In this document: piece by piece, positions 12,260 through 25,578 of the stretch
How the letters are laid out: each line of letters begins with the position of its first letter
How positions within the stretch are numbered: position 1 is the first letter of the stretch
Notes under the pieces: model-generated
The model's database searches: none
The model's input: the letters and a program-made list of their open reading frames with translations, nothing else
Told to the model about the DNA's origin: nothing
Translations under genes and position numbers: made by a program
Assembly: GCA_029379385.1 (NCBI GenBank)
Contig: CM055612.1
Location: forward strand, 8,804,001-8,868,000
Direction of reading: 5' to 3'
DNA length: 64,000 nt
Source of the DNA: Quillaja saponaria
Taxonomy: Eukaryota > Streptophyta > Magnoliopsida > Fabales > Quillajaceae

Positions 12260-13553
12260 AAAGAACTAGTGAATAGAAGACAAAATTTTCTTTCTATCCA
12301 GAATTAATAGGGAAAATGGATTGTAAATTATTCTTTAGGATTGTGCTTTTGACCTACCTTATTGTAAATTTGGACTATTTTCAATTTGGCAGCCAATTCT
12401 ATCATGAAGAAATAAACTTGGTATCATGATGTCTCTCTTAAGGTTTACTGAAACACACGAAAATTTAAAATTTAGAGAATATGACCCTCTCATCCCTTGA
12501 ATGGTTGGAAAATTAACATTATTAAAAATAATTTCAAGAAAATATTAAAACTCCCAATTTTTTCTTCAAAGTATCAAAATGTACTCCTATTTTAAATTTT
12601 ACCATTATTCAATTGAGTACTAAATACTTACCTTTTCTATATTGTTCCCTATTTTTATTTATTTTTTCTTAATAGCAATTCATTATGTTAAACATATATT
12701 TTTTAAATTTTAATTAATTCTTTCTAATAAAATAGAAAATAAAATAATTTACACATATATGAGTAAACTAATATTTCTTAGTGATACCTTAAAATGAAGA
12801 ATAAAATTTATAATACCACTTAAAAATTCATATGTTTTGACTTTACAGACAAATAAGTCATAATTTTAAAATTTTCATTCAAATAGGTCTTAAATGTTAA
12901 AACAAATTATTTACTCTCCACTTTCACCTTTGTATTTTTTAAAATGTTTTAGGTTCAAAATATTCGTTAAAATTTTCAAAATATTCATATAATAGATATA
13001 TGAAATTTTAATAGAATTATTAATGAAAGAAAAAAAAATTAAAATTAATAAGATATTTTCATCCTCTTACTTCACAATAATTTTTTCTTGAAAAGAAAGA
13101 TGTTATTTAGATTAAATAGCACTCCTTTTCCTTGAGGTTTACTGAAAGGATCATAAGGTCTAATAAAACTTTAGCGAATCAACACTTTTCTCTCTTGAAT
13201 GGATGAAAAGCTAAAGTGTTATAATATAATTTTGAATAAAATACTAAAAAGTCCTACTTTATTTTTAAAATATCAAGAAATCCTAATTTCTTTTATTTTT
13301 ATTTTTTTACTTTTCTCTTTTCAAATGAATCCTAAATTTTTTTTTTCTAGTTTATTTTCTTAATATTAATACAGTAGGTTAATATCAATTTTTTTTAATA
13401 TATTTTAACATATCATTTTTAAGAAAATAGATAATAAAATAGATGCCGCATGTAATTGTACTTTAAAAAGACATACTATAAAATATATCAGTTTATAAAA
13501 CTTCTTATCTAGATTTGAAAGTAGAACTAGGTTTGAATATAAAATAAATAAAG

Positions 13554-13595
<42 letters not shown>

Positions 13596-14640
13596 ATTTT
13601 TATGATATCAACAATTTAAAAAAACATTTATATGAATTTAAAATATACGTCTGAGCACAGTTTTATGTTAATTAAGTACAATATAGGAATAGTTCAACTT
13701 TATTTTATTTAAATTCAAACTAATGAGTATATTTATATAAATCAATTGCTTTTTTTTTTTTTCAAGTACTTGAATTTATCTTTCAAATTCATATAAATTT
13801 ATATATATTTTTCATTAAAAAATAAATAAAAATCCAACTTTGTTTTATTTAATATTTAAACTTATTTCTACTTATACATGTGTCAAATATTTTCTTTTTA
13901 TTTTACTAAAAATTATATGTTAATTTTTTTAAAAATATTGAGATTAACATAATGTATTATTGTTAAAAAGAAAACAAGAGTAGGAAAAAAAAACATAAAA
14001 AAAATAAGTATTTAGTATTCATTTGAAAAGAAAAAATTAAAAATAGATTTTTTTTGTAAACTTTTAAGATAAAATAATATTTTTATTATTTTTTGTTAAT
14101 TATTTTGTAACACCATTAACTTTCAATTATGTTGAAACTCGAATCAAAATAGTTTCGATGCATTATTCAAATTCTTGTACTCGAATACAATTTCAAATGT
14201 TTGGATTCAAATTTGAATTCAAATAAAATTTTAAGGATATTTTGACAAAATAATAATATATTATTATAAACTATTTTTCAAATATCAAATCGAAGGATAC
14301 ATTATACAGATTCAAGTTCAAATTCGGATTAGAGTAATTATGTTCAAATTTTACCTATATTAATTACTATCCAACATAGTCAATTTTTCAAAATTTAAAT
14401 TTTTGTGTCATTTTAATAAATCACAAGGAATGGAGTCTAAATTATTTTATTTTTAATACTGATAATTTAAGATGAGAATGTCATATTTCTTGAAACTTAA
14501 CATTGAATATCCTTATAGTAAACTTGAAGGAAGAAAAGTCTAATTTTTACTTCTTTATTATTTACTTTTAGATGACTATACGCCACCCTAATAAATTTCT
14601 TAACAAGAATCAGCATTTTCCGATATACCTAACTATGGAA
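12260..14640. other. very AT-rich intergenic DNA
   Basis: No gene was seen. Two diverged copies of a segment of about 180 bp begin AGGTTTACTGAAA at about 12441 and 13135 and share the order ...CTCTTGAATGG..., ...AAAATATTAAAA..., ...TATCAA.... Otherwise the DNA is AT-rich filler with homopolymer runs. Confidence 0.5.
13556..13593. repeat. (TA)n microsatellite
   Basis: About 19 uninterrupted TA dinucleotides. Similar shorter TA runs occur at 37548-37564 and 38690-38706. Confidence 0.95.
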
Positions 14641-15431
14641 TTGAATTGATGGTGGGAAAAGGGAGCTGCATCGAACTGAGAAAGCAACGGCTAAAGGGCC
14701 CAGAGATGGGGACACCACATCTAAGATGGAGATATGGAGATCTAAAATCTAAATCCCATGCAATCAATTCAAGCCTGTGTCTCTGGACCCCATCATTACA
14801 TTTCATATTTTCATTGCAATTTAGATTGCGCGATTCTCGAGAAGCAACTCAAAATCTAGACGACGTCGGACAAATTAGAGAAAAAGACGAGTAACGTTTT
14901 GCTCACACATTTCGTGGGTGAGTATTCAATGATGTTTTCAGAAAAGAAAAAAAAAAAGGACACATCTCATATTTTCAGAATTCATTTCTAAATTTAGTTC
15001 TACTTTCCCATTTTGGCCACAGAGTTCTCGATGTTTTGTAAATTGTAAAATAAGTTCTCACGAAATAATTAATTAAACATTATTAAAAAAAAATGAATAA
15101 ATATTCGTAAAATATTTATAAAAATTTTATATTATTAATTATAATAGTTGATTATCATTTCAGTAATATTGAATAAATAAATAAATTTTTTTATAAATAT
15201 TTTAAATTTTGAAATTCATATTTATTACATTTTATTAAGCACCATTCAAACTCTCGTTAAAAAAATTATATTAAACTTGTATATCTAGTTAATATGTACT
15301 CGTCTAGAATGTTGCAAAATACATAATCTTCCTCTACATTACATTCTCAAGGTTAATTGTGGCAGATGGACAAACTCAACTTTACAAATGAATTGATTGT
15401 TTTGGTTTTGGATCATCTAATTAAGAAACAC

Positions 15432-15475
15432 CTAGACAGAGACAGAGACAAAGACACAGACACAGACACACAGAG
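15432..15475. repeat. GACAGA/GACACA minisatellite
   Basis: Six to seven tandem hexamers of the GACAGA, GACAAA and GACACA type, followed by CACAGAGAG. Confidence 0.85.
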
Positions 15476-15659
15476 AGTTGGTTGTTGAGAGTGGTAAATG
15501 TGAAAATTGATGGATGATAACAAAGATATGGACGTATTTGAAGGAGAGTTAATGTCATAAAACCAAAAATAATAGACTCAACTGCAAAAAAAAAATTTGC
15601 TTGCAATCAATTATATATCATTCATAGTCTTCTCTCTCCAGCAGCCTCCTCTTTCAATT

Positions 15660-15790
15660 CATTGAAAACTTTGAAAGAAAATGAATTTCTGCATATCATC
15701 GTAGACACGGAGATGCCGTGTCTGCGCATTGAAAGCCTAAATTCATTTCAAATCTTCGTCTTCAATTCATTCATGTTAAAAGAGACAAGT
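15660..15790. other. imperfect hairpin upstream of SPCH
   Basis: The 8-bp stem AGACACGG / CCGTGTCT closes on a 5-nt loop (AGATG) near 15703-15723. It is nested in an outer stem where ATGAATTT and TTTGAAA on the left pair with AAATTCAT and TTTCAAA on the right. The overall foldback is about 110 nt with internal mismatches. No known plant microRNA was recognised in it. Confidence 0.3.
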
Positions 15791-15799
15791 TGCAGTGTT

Positions 15800-18635
15800 T
15801 TTCTTGAATAGTACCAGTCGTCATTGCTAGATTGCTACCATCTTCATCTTCGTTCCTGGCATCTACATTTATTTCTCTTCTGTAATCAATAAAAACACAA
15901 TGTTTTTTTGTTCAGTTTGTCGTCTTTGTGGTTCCCTTTAACTATGTTTAATAGTTAAAACTAAACCCCACTCATTTAAGCATAGTTTATTTGAAATCGT
16001 ACTATTACACACAATAGAGGCCACAACTGCTTGCACGATGCATGGCAATGGGTACGGTTAATCATGGTTACAGAAAATATGATATCATCCATTTTATCCC
16101 AAAATTAAACCTAATATGTAAAATTTTAAAAATAAATTTTGATATGTTACATTGTGATCAATAAGTTACTAGTGTATAGTTTTGCTTATTCATATATATG
16201 AGGAGACAGTTAGTAGGTACATGAGTGAATTTACCTTGGGGTTAGATTAATTTGAGCAAACCAGAAATTTTAGGTGTTAATCACGTGAGATAAGTTTACC
16301 AATTCTTTTTTTATAAATTCAAGTGCGAGATAAGTAACTGTAAATAAACTTTTCTTCTGTCATATCTCAGTGCTTTCTTCTTTGCTGTTTTTTTTTTCTT
16401 GTAATTTTTTACCGGTAGATGCTAGAATAACCCACAATATATACTCGATGCACATAATTGTAAGATAGATGGAATACTTAAACAAGTTTAAAACACCAAA
16501 AAAGCATATGAACGACATTAGAATTCTTCCTTTTTTTACATATACATCACACATAAGTAGATTATGGATGTTTTAGATTCATCAATATATAATAGATCAG
16601 ATTTATTTGATATAATTAACAGTAGTAAGCTTCTTACACGAGCATAGACACTGACACACGGACACTACTTGACTGACAAAACAAAAAATAATTGAGACAT
16701 GAATAAACTATCTCACCAGTGCCATGTCCTATGAACTTAAGAGCATAAGCTTTTTTTTGGTAGAAGAAACACAATCTTTAAGAAAATGGATTATTCATTG
16801 AAGATAATTATCTAATCATCTTAGGTTTACAAAAGGCTATGTGTGGATTTCAAATAAATGAACTTTTTATTTTGAGTTCAGATTTTGAGTCTACTGACAT
16901 TAACAATCTCATAAAGTTTTGGTTCAAACTAAATTTGGCATCTTGCGAAATGAGTAAATGAAAAAGAAAGAAAAGTAAAGAAGTGCACAATCATTTTTTT
17001 TCACAGTCTGAATTCTCAAGACATAAAGTACAGCTAGCCTTTTTCCTACTGATGAAAAGCAAAATATGAAGTAGCAGCCATTGCAGAGACGACAGCCTCC
17101 TGAATTTATGTAGTATTATAAAGACTTCACTGGCTTGGTTATGGTGCACTGAGATTTTAAGGAGAACATACATATATACTTCAACTTTTTTTTTTTCAAT
17201 TCAGCAATAGGGTTTTTTCCTATAAAAACAACGACATTGATGTTGCATGGGATTTTTTTTATATTTTATTTTTCCAGTAAACAAGGTAATTAAGTTTACG
17301 CTTCAATTGATTTTGTACCACTGCAATCTCTGGCCCCTATGTATTGTCGCTCTGATCTCTCTCTCTCTCTCTGGCCTCTATATAATAAGGCCATGATATC
17401 CTTCTAATTAATTACTTGTCCCCCTTATATTAAATTTGTTCATGAGATTTACAAGTATGTATGTATGATGGCTACAAGAAATTCAATAAAAAATTACCTC
17501 TTTTTTACAAGCCCAAATTAAATTTCTAATTAGTTGGAAATGCTAAATAACTTTACTAGTAAAATGTATTTCGATATCATACTGCATCAAGTTTGTAATC
17601 ATGAGTTCAAAAAAACACTTTCTGAATAAAAGTTTGGATTCATAAATTCAAAGAATGAATAAATAAATATGCATTAATATTCAAGTAATGAAGGGACAAC
17701 TATATACATATATATCATGCTAATTTCCACAGTTATAAACACCTTGCCAATACTTTAAGCAAAACTACTCTTCAAAATTAACATGTGAATGCAATAATTT
17801 GCTTCGTAATCATATATGCTTGATATTGTATTTAATCAAGCACCCTTGTAAGAAAAATACTAATTGTTTGCAGTGTAAGAGGTACAAAATATAGATATAG
17901 GTACACCCAAGCTTGAAGCTCTTCCTGTGAAACATTTATGAACAAAAAACAGAGTATTTATGATTTCTATTGCAGAATGATTCCTCAATATCTAACTCTC
18001 TCTCTCTCTCCTCTGTTCCTAGCAGTAAAGTAAAAATATAACCAGTGGTGATGAATTGACCATAGAGCATATATATATCTTGATCAACAGGCCCCTGGTC
18101 CATTGTGACAGACTAACTAAAAAATTTACACAAGCCCCATCAACAGCTTCCACTGTTTCTCAACATATTCTACACCATCATTGATCTCTCTGATCCTCCT
18201 CCCTCTCTCTCAAAAGTAACGGCTCTCCTTTAATTCTCTCATTTCAATTTTGATTGCTATACTATTATAGTAGTGTCTGATAGACTGATACTAATTTTCT
18301 CTGCCCTCCATTTTCTTGGGATTCTGTGCTGCTTGATTCCCTTTAGCCAAACATCTAACCGTTTAAAAACCCATCTGTAATTCTGTCTCAAATATTAGAC
18401 CCCAGCACCAAAAGGGCTTGATGCCGATCGTTTAGTCCCTTTCACCATCAGAGCCTCAGTTGATCCCTTAATTTACTCCTTTTTGGCTACCTGCTGCTCT
18501 TTTCTTGATCTTGACAATCTCAATCACCTCCTTAATTTTCTCTCTAACACAGTCCTTCTCTTTCTCACTTAAAACTCAGAAGTAGACAAGTAGTCGCCTA
18601 TTTTCTTCCCACCTCTCACTTACGCATTTTTTCAA
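15800..18635 (+). other. long upstream region and leader of SPCH
   Basis: No gene was seen in this stretch. CT-repeat tracts at about 17357-17374 and 17998-18013 and pyrimidine-rich DNA from 18180 to 18630 are typical of plant promoter and leader DNA. The leader probably lies in the last few hundred bases; no TATA box at a suitable distance was clear. Confidence 0.4.
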
Positions 18636-20618
18636 ATGGGTGATAGCTTACCCCATTTTTTTGAAGACAATGAATTTGGGGACACCCAGTTGGGTGGAGA
18701 TGATCTCTTTGCTATTTTGGAAAGCCTCGAGGGTTTCAGTGCTGTTTTTCCTTCTATTGATGAAGCTGTTGTTAGCATAAAAGAAAAAGAGAATGAAGAA
18801 ACGTCGAGGTTAGTGTCACAGAAGTCTACCTCTTCAAGTGCACTGCAAGACTACTCTGAAACTGAGCTCGAGAATTCACCAAAAAGCAAAAGATTGAAGC
18901 TTGCTGCCGGAACTCCAACGCCTTCGGATCACGAAGCAAACCCAGATGGCCAGCAAAGGATTTCTCATATTACAGTGGAGCGCAACCGAAGAAAGCAAAT
19001 GAATGAGCACTTGTCTGTCTTGAGGTCTCTTATGCCTAACTTTTATGTCAAAAGAGTAAGTGATCGTCATAGTACAAAAGCTTACCCATTTAGCTTTTCA
19101 TTCTTATGCATGATTTGCTCTCAACTAGGCCAAATATGTATTAGCTTAGACCATTTGACCTAGTTTGTTCTACCTAAGTTCCACCACTATTTATGCACAA
19201 GGGTAGTTAAAGATGCAACTTCAAAGGAGAAACATTATGAGTAATGCTACGTTTACATGAATTTATCATTGTGTAAGAGGATTGTACATATGAATTAGTT
19301 AGTGCATGTAGACATCTATAATGGCTTACAGAAATGTATAAAGAAGTTTCAACTAACTTTATTCACAAAGCCTTTTTCAAATTGAAAATATTGTATTTTA
19401 AGGATCATATTTTTAGGACGTGGTTTGTTTTTCAATTTGTGAATCTAATCTTCTCAGTCACAGCTTAGACTTTTAGGTTGAGTGATTTTCTAACAACTAT
19501 CAGTAAACTAGCTAAAGCGATTATAATTTCTTTCCTTATTATTTCATAATAACTTGTTTTCTTCTACGTACTATTTTATGACTTAATTAGGGCGATCAAG
19601 CATCAATAATTGGAGGTGTTGTTGATTACATCAATGAGTTGCAGCAAGTTCTACAATCCCTTGAGGCCAAGAAACAAAGAAAAGTTTACAATGAAGTTCT
19701 AAGCCCTAGACTTGTTTCAAGTCCAAGACCTCCACCACTTAGTCCAAGAAAGCCACCTCTAAGTCCTAGAATCAACTTACCCATTAGTCCAAGAACTCCA
19801 CAACCAAGTAGTCCTTACAAGCTAAGGTTGCAACAAACTGGTTACCTCTCCCCTACCATGGCTAATTCATCTCCTACTTCTTCTACTTCCTCCATCAACG
19901 ATAATACTATTGTCAATGAGCTTGTTGCCAATTCAAAGTCAGCCATTGCCGATGTAGAGGTCAAGTTTTCCGGTCCAAACCTCGTTTTGAAAACGGTCTC
20001 TCCTCGAATTCCCGGGCAAGCTGTGAAAATCATATCAACCCTTGAAGAACTCTCCCTCCAGATCCTCCATGTGAACATTAACACAATCGACGAAACCATG
20101 CAATATTCCTTCACAATAAAGGTATACTCTCACTAATCAGATTCATTTTTCTTCATATTAAGTTCAAATTATAAACTATTCTCAGCACAAAGAAATTTGT
20201 GTCATTAACATCATTGATTTGGCCAAACCTGTTCTACAGCAATTTTTGGACTCACTGCATTAACTTTTACACTAACAGTTTTTTAGGTACTGCCAGCTCA
20301 AATTTTTAAACATTTTTAATAGGAATAGTAATGTAATAACTCTTTGCAGTACTTTTTACCATGGTATGTAAAATTAAAGGATGACCTCCTTGTACCAAAT
20401 TGGTACCGATTAGCAGAATATTTCATTGGATGTGTCTATAGCAAGTAACATGCATTGTACTCATTTACTGAAAATTTATTAAGAGCAATATTACATATAT
20501 TTGTCCTTTTTACCTGGTTTTTTTTTTTTTTTTCCCCATTAATTACATGTAGATTGGAATTGAATGCCAGCTAAGTGCTGAGGAACTCGCTCAACAAATC
20601 CAACGAACATTCTGCTGA
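18636..20618 (+). CDS. SPCH: SPEECHLESS, stomatal-lineage bHLH transcription factor
   Basis: Starts the asymmetric divisions of the stomatal lineage; in Arabidopsis it acts with ICE1/SCRM and is destabilised by MAP-kinase phosphorylation. Exons 18636-19055, 19591-20121 and 20553-20618 give 338 residues (364 in Arabidopsis). The basic region has H111, E115 and R119, the triad that reads E-box DNA, followed by helix-loop-helix to about residue 175, with VKRGDQASIIGGVV spanning the first intron. After it comes the Ser/Pro segment diagnostic of SPCH, the MAPK target domain: eight Ser-Pro sites in about 65 residues (LSPR, SSPR, ISPR, SSPY, LSPT, SSPT). The C-terminal third is an ACT-like fold region ending in QRTFC. 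MUTE and FAMA lack this Ser/Pro insert, so the paralogue assignment is firm. It follows DHFS on the same strand after a 9-kb gap. Confidence 0.96.
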
Positions 20619-22098
20619 GTCTACTAAAAGAAGGGTGTAGTACTGTTCTCTTTCTCAGACACCTAACTTCAGCACTTAATTCTCTCTTTCTCATTGTGCA
20701 TGATTAATTAAGCTGAAGCCTGTACTAATAAAAAGAGAATCTGACCATGCATGGAGGCATTTACCACTGATTTCATTTTGCTACTTTTCTTTTAACTACT
20801 AATGTAATGTAATTATTTGATGTAATCAGTCATGAAGTGTACTAAGTTAGTGTAAACTTTTCCTCTTGTTGTTGATCACCATTCTTCGAAGTTTAGTTTT
20901 GAACTTTGACATGTGAAATCAGTTTCCATTTCCAATATTGTCTTGGGCAAGGATTGTTTAAAGTTGTAATATGTATTAGCTAAACACATTGTGTTGGGAA
21001 TGTGATGATGGTTAACATTGAAGGTGAATGTTCATTCTATAATTAAAAAGTCTAGCATAAAAAGTTGTAAAGACTTTCAAAACGTTTAATGATTTCAATA
21101 TTTGCAAACATTATGGATGGTATCCACAAATACAATTCCATGACAAATTGTAAAAGTATAAATAACTAGCGATATATAACTGTATCTTAACCAGTTGAAA
21201 TAAGATCTAATCGATGTTTATAAATTTTTTTAGTTTTTTGTTGTTTGTGATGATGAATAATCTTGCATATCCAAAATGGGATATAGTATAATGAACTTCA
21301 AAATTAAAATTAACATGAAAGAATATATAAAAGATTGGTGCAATTTTTCTTTTCTTAATTCTTGGGTGTTACACAAAAATGATAGCTTTGGCAATCTTTC
21401 CTTCCTCCCAACACATACTTGTCTGTGCTTGAGAGATGTAGCTCCAAACATAGATGGAGTACTGTGTACAAACGCCCATCTAGTTTAGGCCAGGTGGGAT
21501 TTATAATAACAAACTTTGCCTAGTACTCTTACATCCCCTAACAAAAAACTCTAAAATAAAAAAAGATGTAGTGTATTATTTCTTTTTTCGTTTCCTTCAT
21601 TCAAATAAATCTTTAATGCCTGCAGTATTAGTTGCATGTAAAAGAATAAAAATATCCTAAAAAGATGTATAGCATTAGATGGAGACCTGATTCTTTTATT
21701 ACTGTAGCTTAATTAATTGTGGTGTCACCCTAGTCTACAATAAACCTACACTAGCAATGTATAGGAACATAAATTTATTTGGTAAATACAGTGATGTATT
21801 TATCATTCTCACCCTAACCCTGAACTTGTTCTTTAATAGCAATCAATATTCAATAGTGCTGTTCCTTTTATGGCCTACCAAGTTCATATGTTTCTAACAT
21901 TCTCTTTGTCTAGCTAATTGTCTATACAACCTCATTTGCAAACAGAGTCATCTTCTAGCTTGCTAGCCTAATTACTAGAGTGGCTAAGTAATTGTGATCC
22001 TACTCCATGGTTAATTCTTTTATAGCAATCTGTTCCCACTGTGATCAAACCAACATCATTATCGATCTCCTAAAATTGATATACATTGACATCTCTTA
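20619..22098. other. SPCH 3' flank and spacer
   Basis: The 3' UTR probably ends by about 20900. The rest is AT-rich with no recognised gene. Overlapping short open frames near 21230-21490 on both strands look like chance. Confidence 0.4.
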
Positions 22099-23129
22099 TA
22101 GAGATGGCAAATGGGCCGGGTTCAAGTCGGGCCCGGTCCTATCTGACCTTAATGGGTTTGGTTATTTTTACATTTTACTCGCTGGGTCTAGGCAAAACCT
22201 AAAATCCGTTGGATCTAAGACAAATTTTGTAATAATATCAAAATTTACATTGTTATGATCACTACACTTTAATTTTGAGTATTAAAATTTTATCATATAG
22301 AAAAATGATTTGGTATTAACAGTTTTTATATGAGAATTTGATTTTTAAATTTAAAAATTTTGAAAATGTAATGAGGAATATTACTTTTGAAAATTCATGA
22401 TTTGATGAGAATTTACAAATCATGAGTCTATGATCAATTTCTAAAGTCGTTATTTTTTTTACCAAATATTCGAATCAAGATATTGCACCGGTATTATTAA
22501 ACATGATTTGTAATTTATCCAAAATGTTAAAATTTATGGTGAAGCTTAACGATTTCTATATACACAAGCATGTCACATGAGTTAAAATTTTAAAATGTCT
22601 ATTGAACTGATAATATAATTTATTTATTACCCAATTTTTCTATTTCTTTCATTGAAATTTTCAGTTGAAATTTTCATTCAATTGGTTTCATTTCTGTTTT
22701 ATTTTTATTTTTATGTGTAATCAAGATTTTAATTACATAAATAACATTAGACAAAATTTGTAATAAATTGGGTCAACATTTAGATGTATTAGCAAGAAAA
22801 TATTTAAACTATTTGGTGTTTGAGGATATTTGGACAAAGAAGGAAATTGAAATTTTGAACAAAAAATATTAGCTTCTTTAATACAAGTATTATATTTCAT
22901 TTTATTTTTTGTGTGTTTTAGCTTGAATTGTTAATTTGAAATGCGGAGTAGCTAGCAATGGAATTTTGCTCTCTTTTTGTCATTTTAATTAAACATAGTG
23001 TTATTTTATATCAACTGACCAAAAATTTAATGTGGCTTAAGTAAACCAATTCTCTAAAAAAACTATGGAAAACATAGTTTTCTTTTAAAAATTTAAAAAA
23101 GAAATTTTTTTAAAAAAATTAGTAGACCA

Positions 23130-23164
<35 letters not shown>

Positions 23165-23310
23165 AAGGGTATATGGGCACACCCATTGAGTCTGGGTCTG
23201 GGTCTAGGTATACCCAATAAATAATGGGTCTAATTTTCAGGTCCATAATAAGTATGGGTAAACAACAGGTTCGGTTGGGTCGGGCTAGACCTAGCCCATT
23301 GCCATCTCTA
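22099..23310. mobile_element. non-autonomous hAT-superfamily transposon, 1.2 kb
   Basis: The left end is TAGAGATGGCAAATGGGC. The right end, reverse complemented, is TAGAGATGGCAATGGGC, so the terminal inverted repeats match with one indel. Flanks carry an 8-bp target duplication with one mismatch (ATCTCTTA at 22091-22098, ATCTTTTA at 23311-23318), as expected for hAT elements. GGGTC/GACCC-rich subterminal stretches follow on both sides. The interior is AT-rich with a long T run (about 23131-23157) and no transposase frame, so the copy depends on a partner in trans. Confidence 0.85.
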
Positions 23311-25050
23311 ATCTTTTAATTCCACCATCATGAATTTTAAAATTATAGGGGTACAACACTACATCCAAATCAAAATATACAAATTAGTAAAATATAGATT
23401 CATTAGAATGTATGAATATTAAAATTACATCGCTAATATTTCTCAAACTATGCTTTAATATGATATCTGAGAATAAAAGTTATCATATAATATTATCTTT
23501 TTTGTTTATAAGCATAATTCAATTGACCTATTTGCTTAAAAAAAGAGTTTGTGGAAGTAAACACTTTGTGAGTTAATTTTAGAGATTCCCTAGTTACACA
23601 CTATTAATTAAGTTATATTAAATGAAGCTTAGGTTTTGGATTAGGATTAGGGTTAGAGTTAAAATTAAGATTAGAGTTATGGTTAATGGTAATTTTGTCT
23701 ATCAAATAAAAAAGATAAAATAATAATTAATTGTTATCTTCTCATTAATATAATAAAATTAATTATATGTATTAATTAAATATATTCTTATTAAGATTTG
23801 TAATTTATTAGATTTCCAATACTAACAATTAATTCTTAATTAGGGCAAGACATTGGTTACCAAATTCGATTTAATATTTAATAATTAAGAAAGCATTAGG
23901 GTTTTCTAACTTGATGGAAATTGGGAATTAAGTACACATCCATGAACATGCACGTTATGGGCTGTTGGAGACTAACTAAGGCTTTGTTTGGATAAGCGAC
24001 AAAAAAGATACAAAGGGCAGGGGCCACAAGGCAGGGCATGTTTAATTGGTTATTTTCCTCTTGTTTGCATTATGTAAGAAAGAAAGAGTTAGCATCTGGA
24101 TGAACCTTTATTTTATAAGGGTGATAGACGAAATTTAACCCAAAAAAGAGATAAACGAAAGAAATAAGTTTTACAAATTACAAAAGCTTACCTTCGTCTC
24201 CATTGCCCTTCAATTTGGAGATGGGATAATATTATAAACTATTTTTTTTTTTTTCACGTGATATTGGTTATCTACTATAGGAATGTAAATGAACAAACCT
24301 ATTGGGTGAACAATTTGTAAACTACACATTAAGGGCTAAATACGAGCTCACTTTGTATTTTAAATGAGTCGAAGTCAAGTTTTATTTAGTAAATGAGTCA
24401 AATTCAAATTTTACAAAACTCGATTTAAGTTAATGAGATAAATTATTTTAATATACTAATTTTATTTATATATAATATATGTAATATATTTTTTATTGAA
24501 TGGAATTTTTGTAAGGATAAATTTAATATATATGTTTAAATTATTATGTTTTTAGATAGATTTCAGTACAAATTACCTAAAAACAATTTTTTAAAAAGTT
24601 AAAAAAATTTTATATATATTTAAACTTTAATATGAGTCTATTTAGTATAAATCATGAGTCGTTAACAAGTTATATTTAAATAAGAGTTTAGTTGAACTCA
24701 TGAGTTTCGAGCTTCAACCAGGACACAAGTCTAACTCAAACATGCGAAAAATCTAATAAGACAAGGTTGGCAAAACTTGACTCGAGCTTCACTGAATTAC
24801 ACTCAGTCCCTAACTTATAACTTTATTAACAAATCTCAACAATGTGAAGAGTACTCTTCCCCACTTTAAACAAAGGCGCCATGGGTTTAGGACACTAGGA
24901 GGGAGTGATGGTAGACTGTAACAATTCACAAGCCACTTGACTAAGGCCCCACTCAATTCATTAGGCTGAGTCCCTAATTGCAAAAATAGTCGCATTGTTA
25001 GCCCGAATCTTAATCTTTAGACTTTAATAGGTCTAATGCTAAAATACAGG
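23311..25050. other. AT-rich spacer between SPCH and WRKY
   Basis: No gene was seen. A stretch with degenerate telomere-like units (TTAGGATTAGGGTTAGAG) lies at about 23641-23660. A hAT-MITE-like fragment with GAGCTCA and GAGTC(A/G) motifs lies at about 24285-24800, but only one of its ends is plausible. Confidence 0.4.
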
Positions 25051-25277
25051 TTTCTGAACAACTTTTAAGAGGTTTAATTATATGCATATTATTTGGTAAT
25101 GTGGCCTATAATTTGTTGGTTTTAACTTTTAACAACCCTGAAGCTCCCAGATCTGATGAATAAATTTCTGACAACTTTTAAGAGGTTTAATTATATGCAT
25201 ATTATTTGGTAATGTGGCCTATAATTTGTTGGTTTTAACTTTTAACAACCCTGAAGCTCCCTGATCTGATGAATAAA
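25051..25277. repeat. 113-bp tandem duplication
   Basis: Copies at 25051-25164 and 25165-25277 are identical except for one inserted A near the start and one substitution near the end (CTCCCAG versus CTCCCTG). A third copy starts (TTTCTGACAA) and breaks off, so the event is recent. Confidence 0.95.
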
Positions 25278-25578
25278 TTTCTGACAAGAAAATTACTACT
25301 TTTTATTTGAATGAAATGATTTAAGAAATAACAAAAACCAGGCAATCTATGAAACTATTCCAAGTACTTTTCTCACAGAATCAAGAGAAAGACAACTGAT
25401 GAACCAAAATAAGAAACACAACTGCTATAATTACAGGAAGAGGGATCTTACTATAAACTCTGCTAAATGCAACAGAAGTACTTTCAAATGCTTTCTACCA
25501 ATCACAAGGAAGCAAACATTTAATTTCTTGAACTTTAGCTATCTAAGCTAGAACCACAACCTCACTCTTATACTCTTA

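Noticed and set aside
13405..13596. Minus-strand frame beginning with an Ile-Tyr repeat
   Set aside because: It is a translation of the TA microsatellite.
14646..14894. 82-codon plus-strand frame in a GC-richer island
   Set aside because: Mixed composition, no family resemblance and no supporting splice or promoter signals.
23636..23700. TTAGGG-like repeats that might mark an interstitial telomere
   Set aside because: The units are degenerate and few (TTAGGATTAGGGTTAGAG); plant telomeres use TTTAGGG.
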